Shown here piece after piece: positions 8,573 through 17,042 of a stretch of DNA of 64,000 bases (position 1 is its first letter; every line of letters begins with the position of its first letter). Made by a program: the position numbers and the translations under genes. The notes under the pieces were generated by a model. It saw nothing but the letters and a program-made list of their open reading frames with translations. It did not search any database and was not told the origin of the DNA. Origin of the DNA: Candidatus Jettenia sp. AMX2. Its GTDB lineage: Bacteria; Planctomycetota; Brocadiia; Brocadiales; Brocadiaceae. The stretch lies in assembly GCA_030583665.1 (NCBI GenBank), contig CP129469.1, positions 868,001-932,000 on the forward strand. The letters run 5' to 3'.

Positions 8573-11500
8573 ATGAAGTTAATTCAAACTTTTTGTTTAA
8601 GCACAGTCATATTCTTAATTATACAAACGGAGGTCATATTCACGAAGCCTGTTTTCGCAAATGCCGATGAGGAATGGCTCGCTAAAATCGTGTCGGTGCA
8701 GGGAGATGTACAAGCCAGAAAAAAAGATACCATGCAGTGGGAGCCTGTTACCTTATCTGATGCCTACTATTCCGGTGATACAATCCGGGTACTGGAAAAC
8801 AGCCGGGCCTGTATTGTTCTGAGTAACGAGTCAGTTATCCGCCTTGATCAAAATACTACCGTAACCTTTATCGGCATAGAAGAGAAACAAACCTCTTTCC
8901 TGGACATGCTCACCGGGGTATTATACTTCATCAGCCGTACACCCCGTGCTTTAAAAGTCACGACACCTTTCGTAGATGGTACCGTAAAAGGTACGGAATT
9001 CCTGATTGTAGTTACAGAAGATGAAACCATACTTACCCTGTTTGAAGGTCAGGTATTAACGGAAAATCAGACAGGCTCCCTCTTACTGAGCAGTGGTCAG
9101 TCGGCAATTGCCAGGGACGGGCAGGCGCCTGTGCCGTATGTTATCGTACGTCCCGGAGATGCAGTACAATGGGCGCTGTATTATCCGCCAATTATCGATT
9201 TCCGGCCGGAAGACTTTCCGGGTGACGAGGATTGGCAGGTAATGGTTCGGGAGTCCATTCAGCATTATTGGAAGGGGGATTTGTTAAAGGCATTTTCCAG
9301 CATCGAAAGAATACCAGAAGATGTCCGTGATACAAGTTTTTTTAACTATCGGGCGGCATTACTGCTTTCTGTTGGAAGGGTGCATGAAGCGCTTTCGTAT
9401 ATCGAAAAGACATTGAACCTCGATCCGGAAGACGGTCATGCAATTGCCCTTCAGTCAATTATCGCTCTTGTGCAGAACGAGAAAGAGAGGGGTCTGGAAC
9501 TTGCGCAGAAAGCCGCAGATGCAGATCCCGTTTCTGCTGTGCCAATGGTTGCCCTTTCTTACGCCCACCAGGCAGGTTTTAACCTTGAAGAAGCTGTGGC
9601 AAACGTACGGAAGGCTGTTGAGATTGATCCTGAAAACGGATTGGCATGGGCACGGCTCGCTGAACTCCTGCTGTCACTGCGGTATACCGGTAAGGCCATT
9701 GAAGCTGCAAACAAGGCTGTGGCATTGAATCCTGATCTGGCAGGCACCCATATTGTTTCAGGATTCGTTTCCCTGATTCAGGTTAAGATGCAGGAGTCTT
9801 TTCAATCTTTTGAAAAGGCGATTGAACTGGATCAGGCAAACCCTCTTGCACGGCTGGGTCTGGGTCTTGCAAAGATACGGCGGGGGAAGATAAAAGAAGG
9901 ACGCAGGGAGGTTGAGATAGCAGTTGGTCTTGATCCTCATCAGTCAATTATCAGGAGTTACCTGGGGAAGTCCTACTATGAGGAAAAACGCAGTAAGCTG
10001 GCAGGGGATCAGTTTACGATAGCGAAAGAGCTTGACCCCCTTGACCCCACACCCTTTTTTTATGATGCAATCCGGAAACAAACCGAAAACCGTCCGGTTG
10101 AGGCACTGCAGGATTTGCAAAAATCGATCGAATTAAACGACAACCGGGCCTTGTACCGGTCCCGCCTGCTGCTTGATAGTGATCTGGCAGCGCGAAGCGC
10201 AAGCCTTGCCCGGATTTATACAGACCTGGGATATCAGCAACTTGCCTTGGTAGAAGGCTGGAAATCAGTTAATATTGATCCAGGCAACTATTCTGCTCAC
10301 CGGTTCCTTGCCGATTCTTACTCTGCGCTGCCGCGCCATGAGATTGCAAGGGTAAGCCAGCTCCTGCAGTCTCAGTTATTACAACCTGTTAACATAACCC
10401 CCGTTCAGCCTCAGCTTGCAGAAAGTAATCTGTTTATCCTTGAAGGGTCCGGTCCGACTGACCTTTCTTTTACCGAGTTCAACCCCCTTTTTCTCAGAAA
10501 CCGGTTTGGATTGCAGGCGAGTGGTGTTGCGGGTGGGAACGCCACCCTGGGATCTGAGATTATCCATTCAGGCGTATACGACAGACTGTCTTACAGTGTT
10601 GGTCATTTTCATTATGAGACTGACGGATTTCGGGAGAATAATGATCAGGAAATTGATATTTACAATCTTTTTACCCAGTTTAGCATTTCACACAAGACGA
10701 GTATTCAGGCAGAGTTTCGTTATCTTGACAGAGAAAGGGGTGATCTGCCGCTCAGGTTTAATCCGGACAATTTTATAAGTACCTTCAGGCAGGAGGAAAT
10801 AACACGGTCTGCCCGTTTCGGCTTGCATTACGCCTTCACACCCCATTCCAGTCTTATTACCTCTTTTACTTACCAGAAGAAGGATTTTACCACAAGATTT
10901 TCAGAGGTTATTGACTTTGAATCCGACGAGGAAGCGAAAGGTTTTACCGGCGAGATCCAACATATATTCCGCACGGATCAATTCAGCATTATCAGCGGGG
11001 CAGGGCACCATAACGCAGATGTTGAAGAGGTACAAACCATCACGTTTCCACCATTTCTTCTCATTCCACCGATTTCTACAGAAAGAGACATCGATACCCG
11101 TCATACCAACCTTTATGTGTATTCGCAACTTTATTATCCCGATACGGTGACCTGGACACTTGGGGGAAGCGCTGATTTTTTTAATACAAACTTTGATCCC
11201 GGAGAGATAGATCGTGATCAGTTTAATCCAAAGTTTGGGGTGATATGGAATGTATTTTCTAAAACAACCGTGCGTGCTGCCTTGTTCAGGACCTTAAAAA
11301 GGTCGCTGATATCGAATCAGACCATAGAACCCACCCAGGTAGCGGGTTTTAATCAATTCTTTGATGACCCTACAGGGACGGATGCCTGGCGTTATGGAGT
11401 TGCTGCCGATCAAAAATTTTCCCAAACCCTGTATGGAGGAGTAGAATATTCCAGAAGAAAACTGGATGTGCCTTTTAGGGCAATAGATACCATTGATAGT

Positions 11501-11944
11501 GCTGACTGGAAGGAGCGCCTGTCCCGGGCCTACCTTTACTGGACACCGCATCCATGGCTGGTAACAAGCGCAGAGTTTTTCTATGAGCGGTTTGAACGGG
11601 ATGAAGAAGCTGTGGGCGTGGAACGGTTAACCAGGAGCAGAATCTTCCGGTTTCCTTTAGGGGTCAGTTTCTTTCACCCTTCTGGTTTTACTACGAGATT
11701 GAAGGCGACCTTTGTAGACCAGGAGGGGAAATTTGTAGAATTTCCAGATGAGGTACCGGGGGAAGATCAGTTTTGGTTATTTGATGCCGCCGTTGGTTAC
11801 CGCTTACCCAGACGATGGGGATTTATCTCTGTTGAGGCGAAAAACCTGTTCGATAAAAAATTCAGATTCCAGGATACGGATCCTGCAAGCCCTTTGATCA
11901 TTCCGGAACGCCTGATACTTGCCAGGGTCACCTTGTCATTCTAG
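8573..11944 (+). CDS. FecR-domain, TPR and TonB-dependent-receptor-like beta-barrel fusion
   Basis: A 1123-residue envelope protein. Signal peptide about 1-30 (cleavage near FANA). Residues about 40-195 are a FecR domain (IVSVQGDVQARKKD, GDTIRVLENSRACIVL, VDGTVKGTEF). Residues about 215-600 are TPR repeats with repeated NLDPEDGHAIAL, EIDPENGLAWARL and ALNPDLAGTHIV units. Residues about 620-1123 are a beta-barrel similar to the C-terminal part of TonB-dependent receptors (EAKNLFDKKF near the end, terminal Phe), without a recognisable plug domain. It would be anchored in the outer membrane with FecR and TPR parts in the periplasm. The ATG has GGAGG eight bases upstream. FecR-type proteins next to CHASE2 cyclases recur in bacteria, so a shared envelope signalling role is likely (inference). 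Confidence 0.85.
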   Translation: MKLIQTFCLSTVIFLIIQTEVIFTKPVFANADEEWLAKIVSVQGDVQARKKDTMQWEPVTLSDAYYSGDTIRVLENSRACIVLSNESVIRLDQNTTVTFIGIEEKQTSFLDMLTGVLYFISRTPRALKVTTPFVDGTVKGTEFLIVVTEDETILTLFEGQVLTENQTGSLLLSSGQSAIARDGQAPVPYVIVRPGDAVQWALYYPPIIDFRPEDFPGDEDWQVMVRESIQHYWKGDLLKAFSSIERIPEDVRDTSFFNYRAALLLSVGRVHEALSYIEKTLNLDPEDGHAIALQSIIALVQNEKERGLELAQKAADADPVSAVPMVALSYAHQAGFNLEEAVANVRKAVEIDPENGLAWARLAELLLSLRYTGKAIEAANKAVALNPDLAGTHIVSGFVSLIQVKMQESFQSFEKAIELDQANPLARLGLGLAKIRRGKIKEGRREVEIAVGLDPHQSIIRSYLGKSYYEEKRSKLAGDQFTIAKELDPLDPTPFFYDAIRKQTENRPVEALQDLQKSIELNDNRALYRSRLLLDSDLAARSASLARIYTDLGYQQLALVEGWKSVNIDPGNYSAHRFLADSYSALPRHEIARVSQLLQSQLLQPVNITPVQPQLAESNLFILEGSGPTDLSFTEFNPLFLRNRFGLQASGVAGGNATLGSEIIHSGVYDRLSYSVGHFHYETDGFRENNDQEIDIYNLFTQFSISHKTSIQAEFRYLDRERGDLPLRFNPDNFISTFRQEEITRSARFGLHYAFTPHSSLITSFTYQKKDFTTRFSEVIDFESDEEAKGFTGEIQHIFRTDQFSIISGAGHHNADVEEVQTITFPPFLLIPPISTERDIDTRHTNLYVYSQLYYPDTVTWTLGGSADFFNTNFDPGEIDRDQFNPKFGVIWNVFSKTTVRAALFRTLKRSLISNQTIEPTQVAGFNQFFDDPTGTDAWRYGVAADQKFSQTLYGGVEYSRRKLDVPFRAIDTIDSADWKERLSRAYLYWTPHPWLVTSAEFFYERFERDEEAVGVERLTRSRIFRFPLGVSFFHPSGFTTRLKATFVDQEGKFVEFPDEVPGEDQFWLFDAAVGYRLPRRWGFISVEAKNLFDKKFRFQDTDPASPLIIPERLILARVTLSF

Positions 11945-12058
11945 GTGTTTTTATTTTTCATAACTTTTGTAAAGGAGGTGATTGTTATAGGTTTCTGGAT
12001 AAACAGTAAAGATGTTTTTAAACGAAATTATTTTTGTTTATAAAGAAAGGAGAAAAAA

Positions 12059-12319
12059 ATGCCTGATATCATGAGAATTAATATAAGTGAAAATGGCGCT
12101 GCAAGAAGATTAGATGAATTCAGAATATCAGTAGTAGGTAACGGTCTTCAACAAATATATAATAATAGGGAGGAATTTTTCAGGGATGTTGATAGCGATA
12201 GGAATCAACCAAATGCTACAGTAAGAGAATATTCTATGAATCTTATTTACATCAGCCATAGTCCCGGGTGTATTTATTATTATGATAGCCAGGGGATTCT
12301 TCGTAAGATTTGTTCATAA
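12059..12319 (+). CDS. Small protein of unknown function (86 aa)
   Basis: An 86-residue protein with a strong ribosome site (AAAGGAGAA seven bases before ATG). It begins MPDIMRINISENGAARRLDEF, is rich in charged and aromatic residues, and ends with a Cys-Ser pair. It has no membrane helix or signal peptide, so it should be cytoplasmic. I do not recognise the family. It follows the FecR-barrel gene by 114 bases; an unattached GGAGG at 11974-11978 lies in between. A hairpin at 12377-12415 stands just downstream and may end its transcript. Confidence 0.55.
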   Translation: MPDIMRINISENGAARRLDEFRISVVGNGLQQIYNNREEFFRDVDSDRNQPNATVREYSMNLIYISHSPGCIYYYDSQGILRKICS

Positions 12320-12376
12320 CTATTCTCCTAATATCCAAAACTCAGAATTAGTAAGATTTGCTGGTATTTAAGATCA

Positions 12377-12415
12377 CCTCTCTTTCCCCTCCTTGCGCAG
12401 GAGGGGAAAGAGAGG
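12377..12415. repeat. Perfect 16-bp hairpin of the CCTCTCTTTCCCCTCC family
   Basis: Arms 12377-12392 and 12400-12415 are fully complementary with a seven-base loop. A variant lies at 24763-24802 behind mmdB, also followed by GTCCGG, and a similar GC-rich palindrome at about 37393. The shared sequence suggests a dispersed element. It may serve as a rho-independent-like stop, but it has no T run. Confidence 0.75.
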
Positions 12416-12727
12416 TCCGGAATGTGTGAATAATATGATACATAGCGACTTAAATAATGCCACATAATATCCGTAAGGTATCGTTCGGTTTTTCATAATG
12501 TCAAAGATTTTAGGCATTATGTATGTCGTTCTGTATAATGCCCAACATCCTCAAAATTCCTGAAACCGGAACAACTTCTTAAACAAAAATCCTCCGCCTT
12601 GTTCAGGTAATAGTATTCCAAGGATAAAACCAACATATCCTCAATGATGAAAGACAACTCCCACCAGTCATTGTGAGGACCTTTCCCGAAACACCTTCCT
12701 GCCGCGATCCCTCTCACATGACCGTGA

Positions 12728-12837
12728 GATTGCTTCGTCGCTTCGCTCCCCGCAATGACAGATACGGTTTTATTTGATGGGCAGTGCCCATCCTATCATT
12801 GAAATTATTTTTAACACGAAGAACATGAAGAAAGACT
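12728..12837. repeat. Dispersed repeat, second copy at 29305-29427
   Basis: The block runs from GATTGCTTCG through the CGCAATGACA head, a GGGCAGTGCCCA palindrome and CTATCATTGAAATTATTTTT to AACATGAAGAAAGAC. The same order recurs at 29305-29427 with one 15-17 base insertion (CACACGAAGTTTACGAAG-like). It looks like a composite intergenic repeat with no coding content. Confidence 0.7.
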
Positions 12838-12891
12838 GAATTTTATAGACTTGCTTTCTAATCTTTTTCTTCGTGTTCCTTTTTCGTTTCG

Positions 12892-13353
12892 TACTACTAT
12901 CCATCAATTTCATGTTTTTTTTGCGTGTTTTTCAAAATACATAACCGTAAGGCAAAGGCAATGACCAGATAAGGCTTACGTAAAGTTTTTGGCATTGAGT
13001 TTTTTGTCATTTGAAATTGTTTCGTATTTCGATATTCGTATTTCGAATTTGGTTGCGCCAAAGGCTGCACCAAGCCCGAAGGGCTGACATGATTATAGTA
13101 AATGAACAAGCAAAAACCAACAACCCCGAAGGGGTGGCATGATGGTAAGATGATTATGGGTTTCCTATGTCACCCCTTCGGGGTTAGAAATCTTTTGTAT
13201 GACTTTTGCTATAATCATGACATCCCTTCGGGATTAGAAAACAAAAAATAGATCGTAATAGTTCATCGCAAAGGTGCAAAGAACGCATTTGAAATTGTTT
13301 CGTATTTCGAAATTCAAATTTCGAATTTGGTTGCGGCCAAAGGCTGCACCAGG
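12892..13353. repeat. 462-bp direct repeat, copy A
   Basis: This block begins TACTACTATCCATC and ends GGCTGCACCAGG. It is almost identical to 16300-16741, which differs mainly by a 6-bp and a 14-bp deletion. Inside are CCCCGAAGGGGTG/CACCCCTTCGGGG palindromes, and its two ends share a 60-base direct repeat (TTGAAATTGTTTCGTATTTCG and on). No real gene is visible in it. With copy B it brackets the integron remnant and an IS fragment. Confidence 0.85.
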
Positions 13354-13601
13354 AAATCTTTGGTTTCAATTCTTGTTGTCTATTTCAAAAACTCACAAGT
13401 ACAACTAATAACAGGAGCAAAGAGATAAATCAAGGATAAAAAGTATTACAAGGTATTGCTATACAAGGATTTTGTTGAATTCTTAAAAAGAAGATTGTTA
13501 GTACATATCGCAAGAGCAGCTCAGGGCATAACATTGCTACATTTTCTCAAGGATGTGACGTCAGTACCAACCGAAGGCATTCCATCTTTTCTCAAAGGCT
13601 A

Positions 13602-14563
13602 TCATAAATCATCCAGAGGACTTCGTACACCTTTTCCTCCTTTATTGAGGACATGGGTATAGATCATCGTGGTAGAAACATCTTTGTGGCTGGGCAATTC
13701 CTGTACGGTACGGATATCGTAGCCATCTTCAAGTAAGTGAGTAGCAAAACTATACCAAAACGTATGGCAACTTGCAGGCTTATTGATTCCAGATGCACGA
13801 ACCGCAGCCTTTACTGCCTTTTGTAAGACTGTTTCATAAATATGGTGTCTCCGTTCTATCCCTGATCTTGGGTCAATAGAACGATTGGAAGCAGGGAATA
13901 CCTATTGCCAGGCAAATTCTCTTTCAGCATTTGGATATTTTTTTGCAAGTGCAAAAGGCAGGTAAACTTTGCCAAAACCTTCTTTCAAATCCTGTTTACG
14001 TAAGATCTTACCTTTTCTAAATGCTTCTTTAACGGTTCTTTCAAAGACTCGGGCAACATTGTTAACCGATCTTTGTCACCCTTCCCATCCCTGACCACAA
14101 TCTGATTATACGAAAAATCTATATCCTTAACCCTGAGTCCCAGACATTCCATCAACCTGAGACCAGCGCCGTATAAAAGACTGGTCATGAGCCATTTCGT
14201 TCCCTCCAGCCTGAGCAATACTGCCTTTGCTTCCTCCTTGGTAAAAACAACCGGTAAATGAGAGGGCTTTTTTGCCCTCTTTACGTTATTTATCCAGCCA
14301 AGTTCTTGCTTGAGCACTTCTTGATAGAGAAACAAAATAGCGCTTAATGCCTGATTCTGCGTAGAAGCAGATACCTTTCCCTCAACGGCAAGATGAGAAA
14401 GAAATTTACTGACTTCAGCCTCTCCCATCTGTAATGGATGCCTTTTTTCGTGAAAAAAGATAAATCGTTTAATCCAATGAACATACGCCTCTTCGGTTCT
14501 CATGCTGTAGTGCTTTACCCGGATTGCATCACGCACCTGATCTAATAATTTTGGTTTTGGCAT
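13602..14563 (-). pseudogene. intI: Integron integrase (tyrosine recombinase), inactivated
   Basis: The intact N-terminal 185 or so residues match integron integrases (MRTEEAYVHWIKRFIFFH, LLYGAGLRLMECLGLRVKDIDF). The frame then breaks near 13990. The remainder continues in another frame as [20 protein letters not shown], the extra segment that distinguishes IntI from other tyrosine recombinases, and runs to [12 protein letters not shown]. An in-frame TAG follows EFAWQ, at about 13900. The box II motif HxxR has become HTFWYSF, so the catalytic Arg is lost, and the usual LGHKD is PSHKD. The nucleophile region STTMIYTHV is kept. With a frameshift, a stop and a lost catalytic residue, it is dead. 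It reads away from the cassette side, as in normal integrons. Confidence 0.9.
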
Positions 14564-14700
14564 AAGAGTTCCTTTTCTTTATGAAAAATAAAATGTATTG
14601 CGATATTTTGTAATTTAAGATATATTACCGGCAAACTATTCGTGAACTTTATTATATACCCAAATAGCCGTATAATAAGTCACCAGTAAACGTATTATAT

Positions 14701-14736
14701 GTACTAATAGCCGTAAAATAAGACGGCTATTAGTAC
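14701..14736. repeat. Perfect 14-bp inverted repeat between intI and the cassette
   Basis: GTACTAATAGCCGT at 14701-14714 pairs fully with 14723-14736 across an eight-base spacer. A related half-site (AATAGCCGTATAATAAG) lies about 35 bases earlier. It lies where attI or integron promoters would be expected, but it does not match a known attI. Confidence 0.7.
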
Positions 14737-14747
14737 GGCTAATTCAT

Positions 14748-14903
14748 GATGGCGCGGACGCTTCGCGCCGCGCCATCGGGCTGCGGATAGCCATCCGCTT
14801 TCTGTCCGGCGCGAAGCGTCGGCCATCAAGCGGCTGCAGCGGACGGTCGTCTAGGCGAGTAAGCTCACCTGTCCTCCCGCCGCTGATCCGCAGCCCGTTA
14901 GGT
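14748..14903. other. GC-rich palindromic block ending in an integron core site (attI/attC candidate)
   Basis: The block is much richer in GC than its surroundings and folds in several ways. GATGGC-GACGCTTCGCGCC at about 14750-14771 pairs with 14805-14826. GGGCTGCGGAT at 14779-14789 pairs perfectly with ATCCGCAGCCC at 14886-14896. It ends in GTTAGGT (14897-14903), which fits the core-site consensus GTTRRRY. No matching inverse core RYYYAAC was found at the left, so it is either a degenerate large attC of a lost cassette or an unusual attI. Confidence 0.45.
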
Positions 14904-14922
14904 TCTCCGGGAGGTAACGCGT

Positions 14923-15531
14923 ATGTTATGGATAGCTCTAATAATCGCGGTGGTTGTTCTCGCGTATTACTTTTTGCGCCGTAAACCACAAAAGGCCGAC
15001 ATATCGCTCTTACCTGAACATTTTGTTGTTGTAGACATTGAAACAACTGGCTTAGATCCAGATAAACACGAAATCATTGAAATAGGTGCGGTCAAAGTCA
15101 ACCGTGACTCTAATGTTCATACAACCCTATCTGCTCTCGTCAAACCGAACAAGAAGGTTTCAAAGAAAATTACCGAATTAACGGGCATCACCGATGAAAT
15201 GTTAGACCGAGATGGTGAGGGAATAGAATCCGCTATGAATGGATTTCTGGAATTCATCGGTGATCATCGCTTGGTTTACCACAACGCGCCATTTGACCAT
15301 ACCTTTCTCACAAAGGCTGCGAGTCTCGTCGGAAGAAAGATCGAAAACCCAGTCTCTTGTGCCCTAGATATGTCGCGCCGTGCCTGGCCAGGGCTAAAGA
15401 GTTACAAGTTGGCAAGTCTTGCCGGAATGGGCGGGCTAGATACAAATGGAAATCACCGGGCGCTCAAAGACTGCGAGCTTACGATGACCGTCTATGCTGC
15501 GGCAGCCACAAAGCTAGGGCGCATTAGCTAA
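14923..15531 (+). CDS. Gene-cassette DnaQ-like 3'-5' exonuclease with N-terminal membrane helix
   Basis: A 202-residue protein. Residues 2-18 form a single membrane helix followed by RRK, so the domain would sit on the cytoplasmic side. Residues about 33-195 are a DEDDh exonuclease: Exo I VDIETTGLD, Exo II HNAPFDHTFL, Exo III HRALKDCELT with the catalytic His and Asp. Family members trim or proofread DNA or RNA ends. The ATG has GGGAGG about ten bases upstream. The gene lies between a core site GTTAGGT at 14897 and a complete attC at 15549-15615, so it is an integron cassette. Its higher GC and different codon choice fit acquisition. A stand-alone membrane-tethered exonuclease cassette is of unknown role. 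Confidence 0.85.
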   Translation: MLWIALIIAVVVLAYYFLRRKPQKADISLLPEHFVVVDIETTGLDPDKHEIIEIGAVKVNRDSNVHTTLSALVKPNKKVSKKITELTGITDEMLDRDGEGIESAMNGFLEFIGDHRLVYHNAPFDHTFLTKAASLVGRKIENPVSCALDMSRRAWPGLKSYKLASLAGMGGLDTNGNHRALKDCELTMTVYAAAATKLGRIS

Positions 15532-15548
15532 ACCATGAAACAAGTCGA

Positions 15549-15615
15549 ACCTAACCACCGCTTCCACGGGACGGCGTCGCTAACGCGCCGGCGCCCGTGA
15601 AGCGGAGCGTTAGCT
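15549..15615 (+). other. attC recombination site of the exonuclease cassette
   Basis: The inverse core ACCTAAC (15549-15555) fits RYYYAAC. The arms CCGCTTCCACGGG and CCCGTGAAGCGG pair with one extra unpaired C, the extrahelical base typical of attC. The right core is GTTAGCT (15609-15615), one base off GTTRRRY. The length is 67 bp, and it begins 18 bases after the gene's stop codon, as expected of a cassette. Confidence 0.85.
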
Positions 15616-15643
15616 GGTTAAGAATATCGTAAGGAGCTTGCCC

Positions 15644-15718
15644 ATGGTGACACTCCGGGATTGGATAACTCCGTTCATAGTAGTAGCAATATTCGTACTA
15701 CATTCGCACTACTTGTAG
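15644..15718 (+). CDS. Tiny membrane peptide, possible second cassette gene
   Basis: A 24-codon frame starts right after the attC site with AAGGAG eight bases before the ATG (MVTLRDWITPFIVVAIFVLHSHYL). The peptide is one short hydrophobic helix. Small membrane-protein genes beginning TLRDWITP-like are common in integron cassettes, where they run longer, so this may be a truncated or mutated one. The following sequence to 15785 has no attC and abuts an IS fragment. Real expression is uncertain. Confidence 0.35.
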   Translation: MVTLRDWITPFIVVAIFVLHSHYL

Positions 15719-15784
15719 TTGTTTTATCCTATAACGAATGTTCACCCCGAATCATGAGGTATAACACACCAGGAAACCTTATAG

Positions 15785-16280
15785 ATTTATGTACCGCACA
15801 TTACCGTCTTTTACCTCACATACTTCCTTATCAAAGAGTTCTCGTTGTATGACCCCTTGTGTTACGAGTGACTTTATTTGTGGTTTTGTTATTGCCGTAA
15901 TGTAATGAAATCCTTCTGGTAATTTTACTGACTCTTTCAGCGATCCAAGCTCACCGAGATTACCCTTATACTTAAAGGCAAGTTTGATTGCCTCGACTTC
16001 TTCCGGAGTACAATGGGAGATATTGGCAACGGTACGTTTTCTAACCTTTCCGTTTTCCCTATAGGACTCACGCAAAAGGGTGGAATTATAAATCTTTTTA
16101 CCTTTTTTGGATGTATTCTCAACAACATACATAACTACGGCAGTATACCTTTGTATACTTATATTGTGAAGAACATGATATGATTTACTACAAAATATTA
16201 GTGACTACTTTTGGACGTTAAAACACTTCTATCTCTAACTTCAAAAGCAACTTACTACTTTTTCAAGAGGTGAAGATCCA
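15785..16280 (-). mobile_element. Internally deleted IS1634-like element
   Basis: On the minus strand the element starts with TGGATCTTCACC (16269-16280) and shares its promoter region and first 70 or so codons with the longer copy at 28078-29303. It then jumps to a C-terminal part of the same transposase and stops. The 117-residue fused frame (15779-16132) joins residues ending ESVKL to PEGFHYITAITKPQ. In the long copy both break points carry AATTAC followed by (C)AGAAGG-like bases, so the deletion of about 620 bases probably used this microhomology. The right part of the transposase is missing beyond VRYI. It cannot make active transposase. Confidence 0.8.
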
Positions 16281-16299
16281 TTAAAATCTGTGAAATCTG

Positions 16300-16741
16300 T
16301 ACTACTATCCATCAATTTCATGTTTTTTTTGCGTGTTTTTCAAAATACATAACCGTAAGGCAATGACCAGATAAGGCTTACGTAAAGTTTTTGGCATTGA
16401 GTTTTTTGTCATTTGAAACTGTTTCGTATTTCGATATTCGTATTTCGAATTTGGTTGCGCCAAAGGCTGCGCCAAGCCCGAAGGGCTGACATGATTATAG
16501 TAAATGAACAAACAAAAACCAACAACCCCGAAGGGGTGGCATGATGGTAAGATGATTATGGGTTTCCTATGTCACCCCTTCGGGGTTAGAAATCTTTTGT
16601 ATGACTTTTGCTATAATCATGACATCCCTTCGGGATTAGAAAACAAAAAATAAATCGTAATAGTTCATCACAAAGGTGCAAAGAACGCATTTGAAATTGT
16701 TTCGTATTTCGAATTTGGTTGCGGCCAAAGGCTGCACCAGG
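16300..16741. repeat. 442-bp direct repeat, copy B
   Basis: This is the second copy of 12892-13353 in the same orientation, from TACTACTATCC to GGCTGCACCAGG. It lacks one GGCAAA unit and 14 bases near the right end. Copies A and B bracket intI, the cassette and the IS1634 fragment. Recombination between them would delete the whole 3.4-kb island. Confidence 0.85.
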
Positions 16742-17042
16742 TTCTTCATGGTGTTAAGACGTATTTTTTCTGCATGGCAGGCATTCAAGCAGAGAAAACA
16801 AATGTATCAGTTTTTCTTTAAATCTGTGTAATCTGTGAAATCTGTGGTTTCAGTTTTGTCAGGATTTCTTACGTCCCATATACCGGTATACAAACCAAAG
16901 AAACAAGGTTAACCATATCCTGTCCGGTCTCATCTGTTAGATACGATACTATGAAAATAACTCTTGCACAAGTTACTGCATATATGGTTGAATAGTTATA
17001 CGATAGATAAATTTATTCTCTACCAAATAAAAAACTACTCAT
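16742..17042. other. Intergenic region before the mutase cluster
   Basis: About 300 bases with no recognisable gene, T- and A-rich. A phrase AATCTGTGTAATCTGTGAAATCTGTGG is a short tandem of TCTGTGNAA units, also seen at about 16285. The promoter of the mutase genes may lie here, but I cannot point to one. No Shine-Dalgarno match lies close to the ATG at 17043. Confidence 0.4.

Noticed and set aside
12517-12717. 66-codon minus-strand frame
   Set aside because: No ribosome site, no family; lies in repeat-rich decayed DNA.
12892-13353. CRISPR array suggested by repeated palindromes
   Set aside because: Repeats are unevenly spaced, differ in sequence, lack unique spacers of equal size, and no cas gene is near.
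13456-13662. 68-codon plus-strand frame beside intI
   Set aside because: It largely mirrors the 3' end of the broken integrase gene and has no ribosome site.
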